Shown one piece after another: positions 49,701 to 61,700 of a stretch of 64,000 nt of DNA. This DNA comes from Streptomyces sp. Ru62. Its GTDB lineage: Bacteria; Actinomycetota; Actinomycetes; Streptomycetales; Streptomycetaceae. The notes under the pieces are model-generated. The model had not been told where the DNA came from. It did no database searches and worked only from the letters and a program-made list of their open reading frames with translations. The stretch is taken from positions 1 to 64,000 of the forward strand of contig NZ_PQSU01000031.1 of assembly GCF_002920615.1 (NCBI RefSeq), given 5' to 3'. The position numbers were made by a program, and so were the translations under genes. Numbering within the stretch: the first letter of the stretch is position 1; each line of letters starts with the position of its first letter.

Positions 49701-52700
49701 GCCCTCGGCCGTCGTCGTGCTCGACGCCCTGCCGCTCAACCCGAACGGCAAGCTCGACCGCGCCCGGCTCCCCGACCCGGGCCCCGCCGTGCGCGCGGTA
49801 CGGCATGTCGCTCCCCGCACACCCACCGAACGCGCGCTCGCGGCGATCTGGGCCGAGGTGCTGCGCGTGGAACGCGTCGGCGTCGACGACAACTTCTTCG
49901 AACTCGGCGGCGACTCGATCCTCAGCATCCAGGTGGTGGCCCGCGCCCGGCAGGAGGGGCTGTCGCTGACCTCCCGGGACGTCTACCGGCACCAGACGGT
50001 CGCCGCCCTCGCCCGCTGCGCGGACGCCGCCCGAGGCCCCCGCGAGACCGCCCCCGCCCCGGAGCCGGCCACCGGCCCGGCCCCCCTGACACCCATCCAG
50101 CACTGGCTGTTCGGCACCGCCCCCGAGCGCGCCGGACACTACGCCCAGGCGCTGTCCGTCCGCGTGCCGGACGACCTCGACCCGGCGGCACTGGAAGAGG
50201 CGCTGAACGACCTGGCCGCCCACCACGACGCCCTGCGCTCCCGCTTCGTCACCGACGCGGCCGGCCCGGGCGTCCGCTGGCACATCGAGGACCGGGCGCC
50301 CCGCATCCGCCTGGCCCACCACACCGGCCCGGACACGGACACCCCGCACTTCGGCCCCTTCGACCTCGCCCGGGGTCCCCTGCTGCGGGCCGTGCTGCAC
50401 GACGACGGAACCGGCCGCCCCAGGGTCATGCACCTCGCCGTCCACCACCTGGTGGTCGACGGGGTGTCCTGGCGGGTGCTCCTGGAGGACCTGGACCGCG
50501 CCTACCGGGCCCGCCGGGCCGGCGACGACGGCGCGGCGGCGCTGCCCGCGAAGTCCACGGCCCTGCGGGAGTGGGCCCGCCGGCTGGCCGCGCACGCGGC
50601 GGAGGGCGGCTTCGACGACGAACGGGAGTACTGGGCCCAGGCCGTCCCGCAGGCCGGACCCGTGGTGCCGGTGAGCGACCCCGGCGCGCAGGACTCCCGG
50701 CGCGCGAACACCTACGCCTCCCAGCGCTCCGTCACCGTCCGCCTGAGCCCCGAGGACACCTCCGCCCTGCTGCGCACCCTGCCCGACACCTACCGCACCC
50801 AGGCCAACGACGTCCTGCTCAGCGCCCTCGGCCGGGCCCTGTGCGCCTGGAGCGGCCGGGACCGGGTGGTGGTCGACGTCGAGGGGCACGGCCGCGAGGA
50901 ACTCTTCCCCGAGCTGGACATCAGCCGCACGGTCGGCTGGTTCACCACCCGGTACCCCGTCGCGCTCGCCGTCCCGAAGGACGCCGGCTGGGACGCCGTG
51001 CTCAAGCGGGTCAAGGAGCAGCTGCGCGCCGTACCCCGGCACGGCCTGGGCCATGACGCGCTGCGCCACCTGGCGGATCCCGGTACGGCCCCGCGCACCC
51101 CCGAGGCACAGATCAGCTTCAACTACCTGGGCCGCATGGGGCTGCCGGAGGACCCCGACAGCCTCTACCGGGGCACCGTACGGCCGCTGGAACTGGACGC
51201 CGACCCGGCGGCCGAGCGCCCGCACGCCCTCGAAGTCGTCGGCCGGCTCGACGGTGACACGCTGGAGTTCACGTGGTTCCACTCCGGCCGGCTGCACCGG
51301 CAGGACACGGTCGCGGACCTGGCGGGCCGCTTCGCCGACGCGCTGGCCGACCTGGCCCGGTACGCCGCCCGGCCCGGCGCCGCGGGGCGCACCCCGTCCG
51401 ACTTCCCGCTGGCCCGGCTCGACCAGGCCACCGTGGACCGGATCACCGGCGCGGACCCGGCGGCGGTCACCGACGTGTACCCGCTCACGCCCACCCAGGC
51501 GGGCATGCTCTTCCACGGCCTGTCCCAGGACGACCGCGGTGTCTACTTCCAGCAGCTGACCTTCGTCCTGGACGGCGTGCCCGACCCGCGGGCCCTCGCC
51601 GCCGCCTGGCAGTACGTCACCGACCGCACCGAGGTGCTGCGTGCCGGGGTCGTCTGGCAGGACGTGCCCGAGCCGCTGCTGGTGGTGCGGCGCCACGCGG
51701 CCGTACCGGTCACCCACCTGGACTGGCGCGACCTGACCGACGGCGAGCGCCGCGCCCGGCTGGACGACGTACTGGCCCGCGACCGCGCGGACGGCATCGA
51801 CCTCGGCCGCGCCCCGCTCCAGCGGCTGCTCCTCGCCCGCCTCTCCGGCACCGAGGTGCGCGTGGTGTGGTCCTTCCACCACCTTCTCCTGGACGGCTGG
51901 AGCCTGTTCCAGGTGCTCTCGGACGTCTTCGCCCACCACGCCGGCGGCGACCCCGGCACCCTCCCGGACCGCCCGCCCCACCGCGACTACGTGAGCTGGC
52001 TGCGCCGACGCGACCCGGACGCCGCCGAACGGCACTGGCGGCGCCGCCTGGCCGGTCTGACCGAGGCCACCCCGCTGCCGTACGACCGTGAGCCGCGCGA
52101 GGCCCACCGCGCCGAGTCCACGCACGCCGTCCGGACGACGCTGCCCCCGGAAACCAGCCGGGCGCTGGAGGAGCTGGCCCGCACCTCCGGCCTGACCCTG
52201 AACACCCTGGTGCAGGGCGCCTGGGCGCTGCTGCTGGCCCGGCAGGCGGGACGGAACGAGGTGGTGTTCGGCACCACCGTGTCCGGACGGCCGCCCGAGC
52301 TTCCCGGCGCCGAGGCCATGACCGGCCTGTTCATCACCACCCTGCCCACCCGCGTCACCGTCCCGGACCACGGCACCCTGCTCGACTGGCTGCGCGCGCT
52401 CCAGCACGACCAGAGCGAGGACCGGCGCTTCGACCACCTGCCGCTCACCCGGATGCGGGCGTTCACCGGACTCCCCGAGCGGGTCGGCCTGTTCGACAGC
52501 ATCGTCGTCTTCGAGAACTACCCGGTGGACGACGACCTCGCCGCCGCCCACGGACTGCGCCTGAGCGGTCTGGAGGGCATCGAGACCACCAACTACCCGC
52601 TGAGCCTCACCGCCTATCCGGGGGCCGGGCTGACCCTGCGCCTCGGCTACGACCCCGAACTCCTCGACACGGGAACCGCCGAGCGGATGGCCGAGTACCT

Positions 52701-55700
52701 GACCGTCCTGCTCGCCGGGATGCCCACCGGCTCCGCGCGCCCGCCCGCCCGGCTGCCGCTGCTCACCGCCGAGCGCCGCGAACAGGTGCTGCGCGCCTGG
52801 AACGACACCGCCACCGATCTCCCCGACACCACCGTCGCGGACCTCTTCGCCGCGCAGGTGCGCCGCACTCCCGGCGCGGTGGCCCTGGAGGCCGGTGACG
52901 AGCGCCTGACGTACCGCGAACTCGACGCCCGCGCACAGCGTTTGGCTGTGCGTCTGACGGGGCTCGGCGTACGGCCGGAACGCCCGGCCGGGGTGCTCAT
53001 GGACCGCTGTGTGGAGCTGATCGTCACGCAGCTGGCGCTCGTCCGCACCGGCGGGGTGTACGTGCCGCTGGACGGCCGGGCTCCCGTCGAGCGGCTGCGC
53101 CGGACACTCGCCGAGGCCGGAGCCGGCCTGCTGCTGACCGACGCCGGGTGGGAGGAGACGGCCCGGGAGGTGCTGCCCGGCGACGGCGTCGTGCGCGTGG
53201 ACGACACGTCCGCCACGCACGCTTCCGCGACTCTCACCCACTCCGGCCCGGACGATTCCGCGGCCCCGGGCCACTTCGAGGCGTACGCTCCCGCGACTCC
53301 CGGGCACTCCGAGGGGGACGGCCCCGCGATTCCCGGGCACTCCGACGGGGACGGTCCCGCGCTTCCCGCCCCCTCCGCCCCGGACGCCGCCCACGCCGTC
53401 CACCCCGACAACGTCCAGTACCTGATGTTCACTTCGGGCTCCACCGGTACCCCCAAGGGTGTCGCGGTGCGGCAGCGGGACGTCGTCGCGCTCGCTCTGG
53501 ACCGGGCGTTCGCCGGGCACGACCGGGTCCTCGTGCACTCGCCGCACGCGTTCGACGCCGCCACCTACGAGGTGTGGGTGCCGCTGCTGCGTGGCGGAAC
53601 GGCCGTGCTCGCCCCGCCCACCGACCTGGACGCCGCCCTGGTCCGCCGTGCCGTCAGGGAGCAGGGTGTGAGCTGCCTGTGGCTGACGGCGGGGCTGTTC
53701 CGCCTGCTGGCCCAGGAGGACCCCGGCTGCCTGCACGGCGCCCGTGAGGTGTGGACGGGCGGCGAGGCCGTGCCGGGCGCGGTCGTGCGCCGGGTGCTGG
53801 ACGCCTGCCCCGGGCTGACCGTCGTGGACGGCTACGGTCCCACCGAGACCACCACCTTCGCCACCCGCCGCGCCTTCCGCTCCGGCGACCCGCTGTCCGC
53901 CGTCCTGCCCATCGGACGCCCGCTGGACAACACCCGTGTGTACGTCCTGGACTCCGCTCTGCAACCCCAGCCGCCGGGCGTACCGGGTGAGTTGTACGTC
54001 GCCGGCGCCGGCCTGGCGCGGGGCTACGCCGGCCGGCCCGGGGCGACCGCCGCCCGCTACGTCGCCGACCCCTTCGGCCCGCCCGGCACCCGGATGTACC
54101 GCACCGGCGACATCGTGCGCTGGAGCGCCGACGGCGAGCTGCACTTCGTCGGCCGCGCCGACGACCAGATCAAGATCCGTGGCTTCCGCGTCGAACCCGC
54201 GGAGATCGAGGCCCGGCTCAGCGCACACCCCGGCGTGGCCGAGGCCGTCGTCTCCCTGTACGAGGACGCCGGGCGCAAGCGGCTGGCCGCCCACCTCGTG
54301 CCGGCCAAGGGCGCCGAGGTGCCGTCCACCGCCGAGCTGCGCGCACACCTCGCGGCCGGGCTGCCCGACTACATGCTGCCCGCCGCGTTCGTCACCGTCG
54401 CGGAGCTGCCGCTGACGGCGAACGGCAAGGTCGACCGGCGGCGGCTGCCCGCCCCCGACTGGTCGGCCGGCGCCGAGCGGGCCCACCGCGCCCCGCGCAC
54501 CGAGACCGAGCACATCCTCGCCGGGATCTGGGCGGAGCTGCTGGGGCTCGAACAGGTCGGCGTCGACGACAACTTCTTCATGCTGGGCGGCGACTCGATC
54601 CTCAGCATCCAGGTGGTCTCCCGGGCCCGGGCCGCGGGGCTCGCGCTCACCCCGCGCGATCTCTTCCGGCACCCCACGGTGGCCGAACTGGCCGCCGCCG
54701 GCGGCGGTACCGGGCCGGCCGTCGCCGGTACCGGACCGGTCGCCGGACCGGCGGACCTCACCCCGATCCAGCACTGGTTCCTGGACGCGCGCCCCGCGCA
54801 CCCCGACTTCTTCAACCAGTCCGTCGTCATCGAGACGGCCGGCCCGGTGGACGAGGACGCCCTGCGCCACGCCCTGACCGCGCTGTGGACCCACCACGAC
54901 GCCCTGCGCGCCCGGTTCGTGGCCGCCGCCGGCGGCCGGCGCCAGGACGTCGCCGCCGCCGACAGCCCGGTCCCCGACCTGCTCCAGGTCCACGACGTCC
55001 GCGCCGAGGAGCTCGTCACGGCGGCGGCCCACGCCGGACTCCGCCTGGACACCGGCCCGTTGTTCACCGCCCGCCTGTTCACCGCCGACGGCTCCCGCCC
55101 CGCCCGGCTGCTGCTGATCGCCCACCACCTGGTGGTCGACGGAGTCTCCTGGCGGATCCTGCTGGAGGACCTGGAGACCGCCTACCGGCAGGCCGCGTCC
55201 GGACAGTCCGTACGGCTGCCCGCCCGCACCACCTCCGCACAGGAGTGGGCCCGCCGGCTGCGCGACCACGCCGACGTCTTCGCCGCCGGGCACGCCCACT
55301 GGGCGGAGGCCGCCCGGGCCTGCGCCGACCCGCTGCCCGTGGACGGCGACGGCGGCACCACCATGGCCGACACCCGCGAGGTGACCGTACGGCTGGACCG
55401 CGACAGCACCGACGGCCTCCTGCGCCGCGTCCCCGGCGTCTACCGCACCCGCGTCGACGACGTCCTGCTCACCGCGCTGGGCCGGGTCCTCGCCGACTGG
55501 ACCGGACGCGACACCGTCGCCGTCGGCCTGGAGGGGCACGGCCGGGAGGACCAGCTCTTCGAGGACGTCGACCTGTCCCGCACGGTCGGCTGGTTCACCT
55601 CGCTCTTCCCGGTCGCCCTCACCGTCCCGGCCGGGGACTGGGGCACCGCCCTGAAGTCGGTGAAGGAGCAGCTGCGGGCCGTACCCGACCGCGGACTCGG

Positions 55701-58700
55701 CTACGGCGTGCTGCGCCACCTCGCCCGCGACCCTCGGCTCACCGGCACCCCCGCGCCCGGCGTCAGCTTCAACTACCTGGGCCGCTTCGACTGGTCCGCA
55801 GAGGGCGGCATCCTGATCGGCTCGGTGCCCGGCGGGCTCGGCGGCGCGGAGGCGCCCGGCACCGAGCGGCCGCACCTGCTGGACGTCGTGGCCCGGGTCG
55901 AGGACGACCGGCTGGAGATCACCTGGTACTACAGCGCCGGACGGCACCACGAGGAGACCGTCACCGCGCTCGCCGAGGGCATGCTGCGGGCCCTCACCGG
56001 CATCGTCGCGCACTGCGCCCGCCCGGACGCGGGCGGCCGTACCCCGTCGGACTTCCCGCTGGCCCGCCTGGACCAGGCCGCCGTGGACCGGATCGCCGGG
56101 GACGGCCGGGACGTCGCCGACATCTACCCGCTGACGCCGATGCAGGCGGGCATGCTCTTCCACAGTCTGCTGGACCCGGCCGGCCGCACCTACGTCAACC
56201 AGGTGCAGCTGGTGCTGTCCGGCGTCACCGACCCGCACGCGCTCGCCGAGGCGTGGCAGCACACCGCCGACGCCAACCCGGTGCTGCGCACCCGCCTGGT
56301 GTGGCAGGAGACCCCGGAACCGCTCCAGGTCGTCCGGCACCGGGCCACCGTGCCCGTCACCCACCTCGACTGGTCCGGACGGTCCGCCGAGGAAGAGGCG
56401 CGCGAGCTGGACCGGCTGCTCGCCGAGGACCGGCGGGCCGGCATCGACCTGGCCGCCGCGCCCCTGATGCGGCTGACGCTGATCCGGCTGGCACCGGACC
56501 GGGTCCGCCTGCTGTGGACGTTCCACCACGTCCTGCTCGACGGCTGGAGCGCGGCCCAGGTCTTCGACGAGGTGTGCGAGCGGTACGCGGCCCTCACCTC
56601 AGGACGCCGCCCGCAGGTGCCCGAACGCCGGCCCTTCGCCGACCATCTGCGCCGGCTGGCCGGGCGGGACACCGCCCGGGCCGAACGGTACTGGCGCGAG
56701 GCCCTCGCCGGCTTCCCGGCCCCCACCGAACTGCCCCGCGACCGGCGGCCCGCCGAGGCCCACCGCGCCTCCTCCTCCGGGTCGGTGCGGATGACCCTCT
56801 CCCCGGACGTCTCGGCGCGCCTGCGGGACACCGCGCAGCGGGCCGGGCTGACCCTCAACACGGTCCTCCAGGGCGCCTGGGCGCTGCTGCTGTCCCGCTA
56901 CGGCGGCGGCGAGGACGTGGTGTTCGGTACGACCGTCTCCGGGCGGCCCGCCGATCTGCCGGGGGTCACCACGATGGTCGGCCTGTTCATCAACACGCTG
57001 CCCACCCGGGCCCGCGTCGACGGGCGGCGCCCGCTGCTGGACTGGCTGCGCGACCTCCAGGCCGCCCAGTCCGAGGCCAGGCGCCACGACTTCGTCTCGC
57101 TGGCCCAGGTGCAGTCGTGGAGCGAAGTGCCGGGCGGCACCGGCCTGTTCGACTCCATCGTCGTCTTCGAGAACTACCCCTTCGACGAGGGCGCGCTGGC
57201 CCGGCACGGCCTGGCCATGGAGCAGGAGCGGGACCTGGAGCCGACCAACTACCCGCTCAGCGTGGTCGTCGCACCCGGCGACACCCTGGCCGTGCACCTG
57301 GACTACGACCCGGCCGTGTTCGACGCCACGACGGTGGAAGGGCTCGGCGAGACCCTGCGCACCCTGCTCACCGGCATGGCCACCGACCCCGGCCGCCGCC
57401 TGGCCGACCTGCCGCTGCTGGACCCGGCCGCGGGGCGTGGGCTGGTCGACCGGTTCGGCGGACGGGGGGCCGAGGCACCGCGCGACACGCTGCCGGAGGC
57501 GTTCCGGCGCCAGGCCGCGCGCACCCCGGACGCCCCCGCCGTCCGCCACGGCGACACCTGCCTCACCTATCGCGAACTCGACGCACGCTCCAGCCGGCTG
57601 GCCCGGCTGCTCATCGCCGCCGGCGCCGGACCCGAGCGCTTCGTCGCCCTGTGCCTGCCCCGCACCGCCGACCTGGTCGTGGCGCTCCTCGCGGTGCTGA
57701 AGAGCGGCGCGGCCTATCTCCCGGTCGACCCCCAGTACCCGGCCGAGCGCGTCGCGTTCCTCTTCGAGGACGTACGCCCTGACGCCGTGATCACGGCCGC
57801 GGAGACCGCCGGCCGGCTGCCCGAGGGCCCGTTCACCCGCATCCTGCTGGACGACGCCCCGGACACCGGCGCGCCGGACACGCCGGTCGGCGACGGCGAA
57901 CGGCGTGGCCCGCTGCTGCCCGGACACCCCGCCTACGTCATCCACACCTCCGGCTCCACCGGCCGGCCCAAGGGCGTCGTCGTCAGCCACGCGTCCGTGC
58001 TGGCCCTGACCGACTGGGCGGCGGCCGAGTTCACCGGCCGGGGCCTGCACCACGTGGTGGCGTCCACCTCACTCAACTTCGACGTGTCGGTGTTCGAGAT
58101 CTTCTCGCCGCTGCTGTCCGGCGGCTGCGTGGAGGTCGTCCGCGACCTGCTGGCCCTCGCCGAGCGCCCCGGACCCTGGCGGGCCGGGCTGCTCAGCGCG
58201 GTGCCGTCGGCCCTCGACCGGCTGCTCGCCGAGGACGCCGTGCGGATCGTCGCGGACACCGTCGTCCTCGCCGGGGAGGGGCTGCCCGCCCGGACCGTGC
58301 GCCGGGTCCGCGACGCCGTCCCCGGCAGCCGGGTGCGCAACATCTACGGCCCCACCGAGGCCACCGTTTACGCCACCGCCTTCACCTGCGACCCGGCCGA
58401 CCCCGACCGCGATCCGCCGATCGGCCGGCCGATCGGCGGCGCCCGCGCCCATGTGCTGGACGAGCGGATGCGCCCGGTGCCCGTCGGCGCGCCCGGCGAA
58501 CTGTTCCTGGCCGGAACCGGCGTCGCCCGCGGCTATCTGCGCCGTCCGGGCCTGACCGCGAGCCGCTTCCTGCCCGACCCGTTCGGGCCGCCCGGCAGCC
58601 GCATGTACCGCACCGGCGACCTGGTCCGCTGGACGGCCGACGGCGACCTCGTCTACCTCGGCCGTGGCGACGACCAGGTCAAGGTGCGGGGCTTCCGCAT

Positions 58701-61700
58701 CGAACTCGGCGAGGTGGAGGCCGCGCTGGCCCGCCACCCGGCCGTGGCGGCGGCAGCGGCCCGGGTGGTCGAGGACGCGGGCCACCGCCGCCTGGTCGCG
58801 TACGCGGTACCCCGGGCGATGGGCTCCCCGGACCCCGGCGGCCAGGCCGCCGCCGACGGCCGCGGGGTGCCCCGCGGAACGGGCGCGCCGGGGCCCGACG
58901 GCGGGACCGGCGGCCAGGCCGGCGCCGACGGCCGCGGGGTGCCCCGCGGAACGGGCGCGCCGGGGCCCGACGGCGGGACAGGCCCCGGGACTCGCACCGT
59001 CCCCGCGGCGAAGAGCGCGCCCGGACCGGACGGCGGCCACCCGGCGACCCTGCCGGACCCCGCCGAGCTGCGCGCCTTCCTCGCCCGAAGCCTCCCCGAC
59101 CACCTGGTGCCCGCCCTCGTCGTCCCGTTGGAGCGGCTGCCGCTAGGGGCCACCGGGAAGCTCGACCGGCAGGCGCTGCCCGCGCCCGAGTGGGCCGCGA
59201 CGGCCACCGGTGAGGCGGGCCGGCCGCCGCGTACCGAGGCCGAGCGCATCCTCGCGGGCATCTGGGCGGAGGTGCTCGGTGTGCCCGAAGTCGGCGCCGA
59301 CGACAACTACTTCACGCTCGGCGGCGACTCGGTCCTCGGTATCCGGATCGTCTCGGCCGCCCGCCGGGCCGGGCTGGCGCTGACCCCCCGGCACCTGTTC
59401 ACTCACCAGACCCTCGCCGAACTCGCCGCCGCCGCCGAGAGGTCGCCGGACGGCGACGGTCCCGGCGCCGCGACCGTCGTCGCCGAGCAGGGCCCGGTGA
59501 CCGGCGACGCCCCGCTCACCCCCGTACAGCACTGGCTCCTCGACACCCTCACCGGCGACCCCGCCCACTTCAGCCAGACGGTCGCCTACGAGCTGGCCGC
59601 CGACCCGGACGAGGACCTGCTGCGGGCCGCCCTGGCCGCCGTACTGGAGCACCACGACGCGCTGCGGCTGCGCTTCGAGCCGGGCGGGGACGGGCGGTGG
59701 CGGCAGTACGGCGCCGAGCCGGGGGAGGAGGTCCACCTGGAGGTGCACCGGGGGACCGCGCCGCAGGAGGTGGCCGACGCGCTCGGCGCCGGGTTCGACC
59801 TGGCCGGCGGGCCGCTGCTGCGGGCCGCGCTGTGCCGGCCGGACGACGGCGGCCGGCCGGTGCTGCTGCTGGCCGCCCACCACCTGGTCGTGGACGCCGT
59901 GTCCTGGCGGCTGATCCTGGAGGACCTGGACCTCGCCCACCGCGCCCTGCGGGACGGCGAGCGGCCCGCCCTCGGCGCCAAGAGCACCTCGTTCCGGGAC
60001 TGGGCGCGGCGGCTCGCCGCGCACACCGAGGCGGGCGGATTCGACGGCGAACTCGCCCACTGGCAGGGCCTCGACGTCGGCACCGCGCTGCCCGAAGACC
60101 GCCCCGGCGGCGCGAACACCGTCGCCGACGAGGACAGCGTGACCGCCGGCCTCGACGCCGAGGAGACGCGCCGGCTGCTCCAGGACGTGCCGGACGTGTA
60201 CCGCACCCGCGTCAACGACGTCCTGCTGTGCGCGCTGGGCCGGGTCCTGGCCCGCTGGACCGGCCGGGACCGGGTGGCGGTGGCCCTGGAGGGCCACGGC
60301 CGCGAGGAGCTGTTCGCGGACGTCGACCTCGCGCGGACCGCAGGCTGGTTCACCGCGATGTACCCGGTCGCCCTGGACGTGCCCCGGGACGCCGGCACCG
60401 GCACCGCGCTGAAGACCGTCAAGGAGAACCTGCGGGCCGTACCGCACGGCGGACTCGGCTACGGCGCCCTGCGCTTCCTCCGCCCCACGGCCGGAGCCGG
60501 GCTGCCCGGCCTGCCGCCCGTCTGCTTCAACTACCTGGGCCGGCAGGACGGCACCCCCGCCCCCGGCGGCCTGCTGCACGCGCCCCACGGCGGCCTCGCC
60601 GGCGGCATGGACCGCTCGGCGGACCGGCCGTACCTCCTGGACGTCCTCGGCCGGGTCACCGACGACCGGCTGGAGTTCACCTGGTCGTACTCCCGGGAGG
60701 TCCACCGGCGCGAGACCGTCGCCCGGCTGGCGGCCGAACTGGCCGACGAACTCCGCGCGATCGTCCGCCACTGCGCCGAACCCGGCGCCGGTGGCCGTAC
60801 CCCCTCCGACTTCCCGCTCGCGCCGCTGGACCAGACGGCCGTCGACCGGCTCGTCGGCAGCGGAGCCGACGTCGCGGACGTGTATCCGCTCACCCCGACC
60901 CAGACCGGCATGGTGATGCACGGCCTGGACGACGCCGAACACGGCCTGTACGTCGAGCAGATCACCTTCGTCGTGGACGGCGCCCACGACCGGGGCACCC
61001 TGGCAGCGGCCTGGCGGCACGTCGTCGACCGCACCCCCGTCCTGCGCACGTCCGTCGTCCTGCACGGCGTCCCCGTGCCGCTCCAGGTCGTCCACCGGAA
61101 CGTGACCCTGCCGGTCACCGAGCTCGACTGGAGCGGGGTGCCGGCGGACCGGCGGGACGCGGAGCTGGAGCACCTGCTCGCCGAGGAACGGGCCCGGGGC
61201 GTCGCCCTGGACCGGGCCCCGCTGCTGCGGCTCGCCCTGGTCCGGCTCGGCCCCGACGCGGTACGCGTGGTGTGGACCTTCCACCACGTCCTGCTGGACG
61301 GCTGGAGCGTCTTCCACGTCCTGTCCGACGTGATGAACGCGCACGCCGCCCTCACCCGGGGCGAGCCGCCCCGGCTGCCCGAGCGCAGGCCGTTCGCGGA
61401 CTACGCCGGCTGGCTGGCCGCCCGCGACACCGGACCGGCGCGGGACCACTGGCGCGGCGTCCTGGCCGGCTTCGCGACGCCGACCCCGCTGCCCTACGAC
61501 CGCAGGCCCGCGCCGGGCACCACGGCCCGCTCCGGGACCTGGCTGTCGCAGCGGCTCGACGCCGAACGGACGCGGCTGCTCCAGGAGTTCGCCCGCCGGC
61601 ACCGGCTCACCCTCAACACGCTGGTGCAGGGCGCCTGGGCGCTGCTGCTGGCGCGGTGGAGCGGGGAGCGGGAGGTGTGCTTCGGCACGACCGTCTCCGG

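Noticed and set aside
48073..56529. A 2818-codon open frame on the minus strand opposite the NRPS, and a 1235-codon one at 59143-62850
   Set aside because: These are antisense shadows caused by G/C-biased third positions. The plus strand carries intact C, A, T and E motifs throughout and the minus-strand text is low-complexity Gly/Arg/Val without domains.
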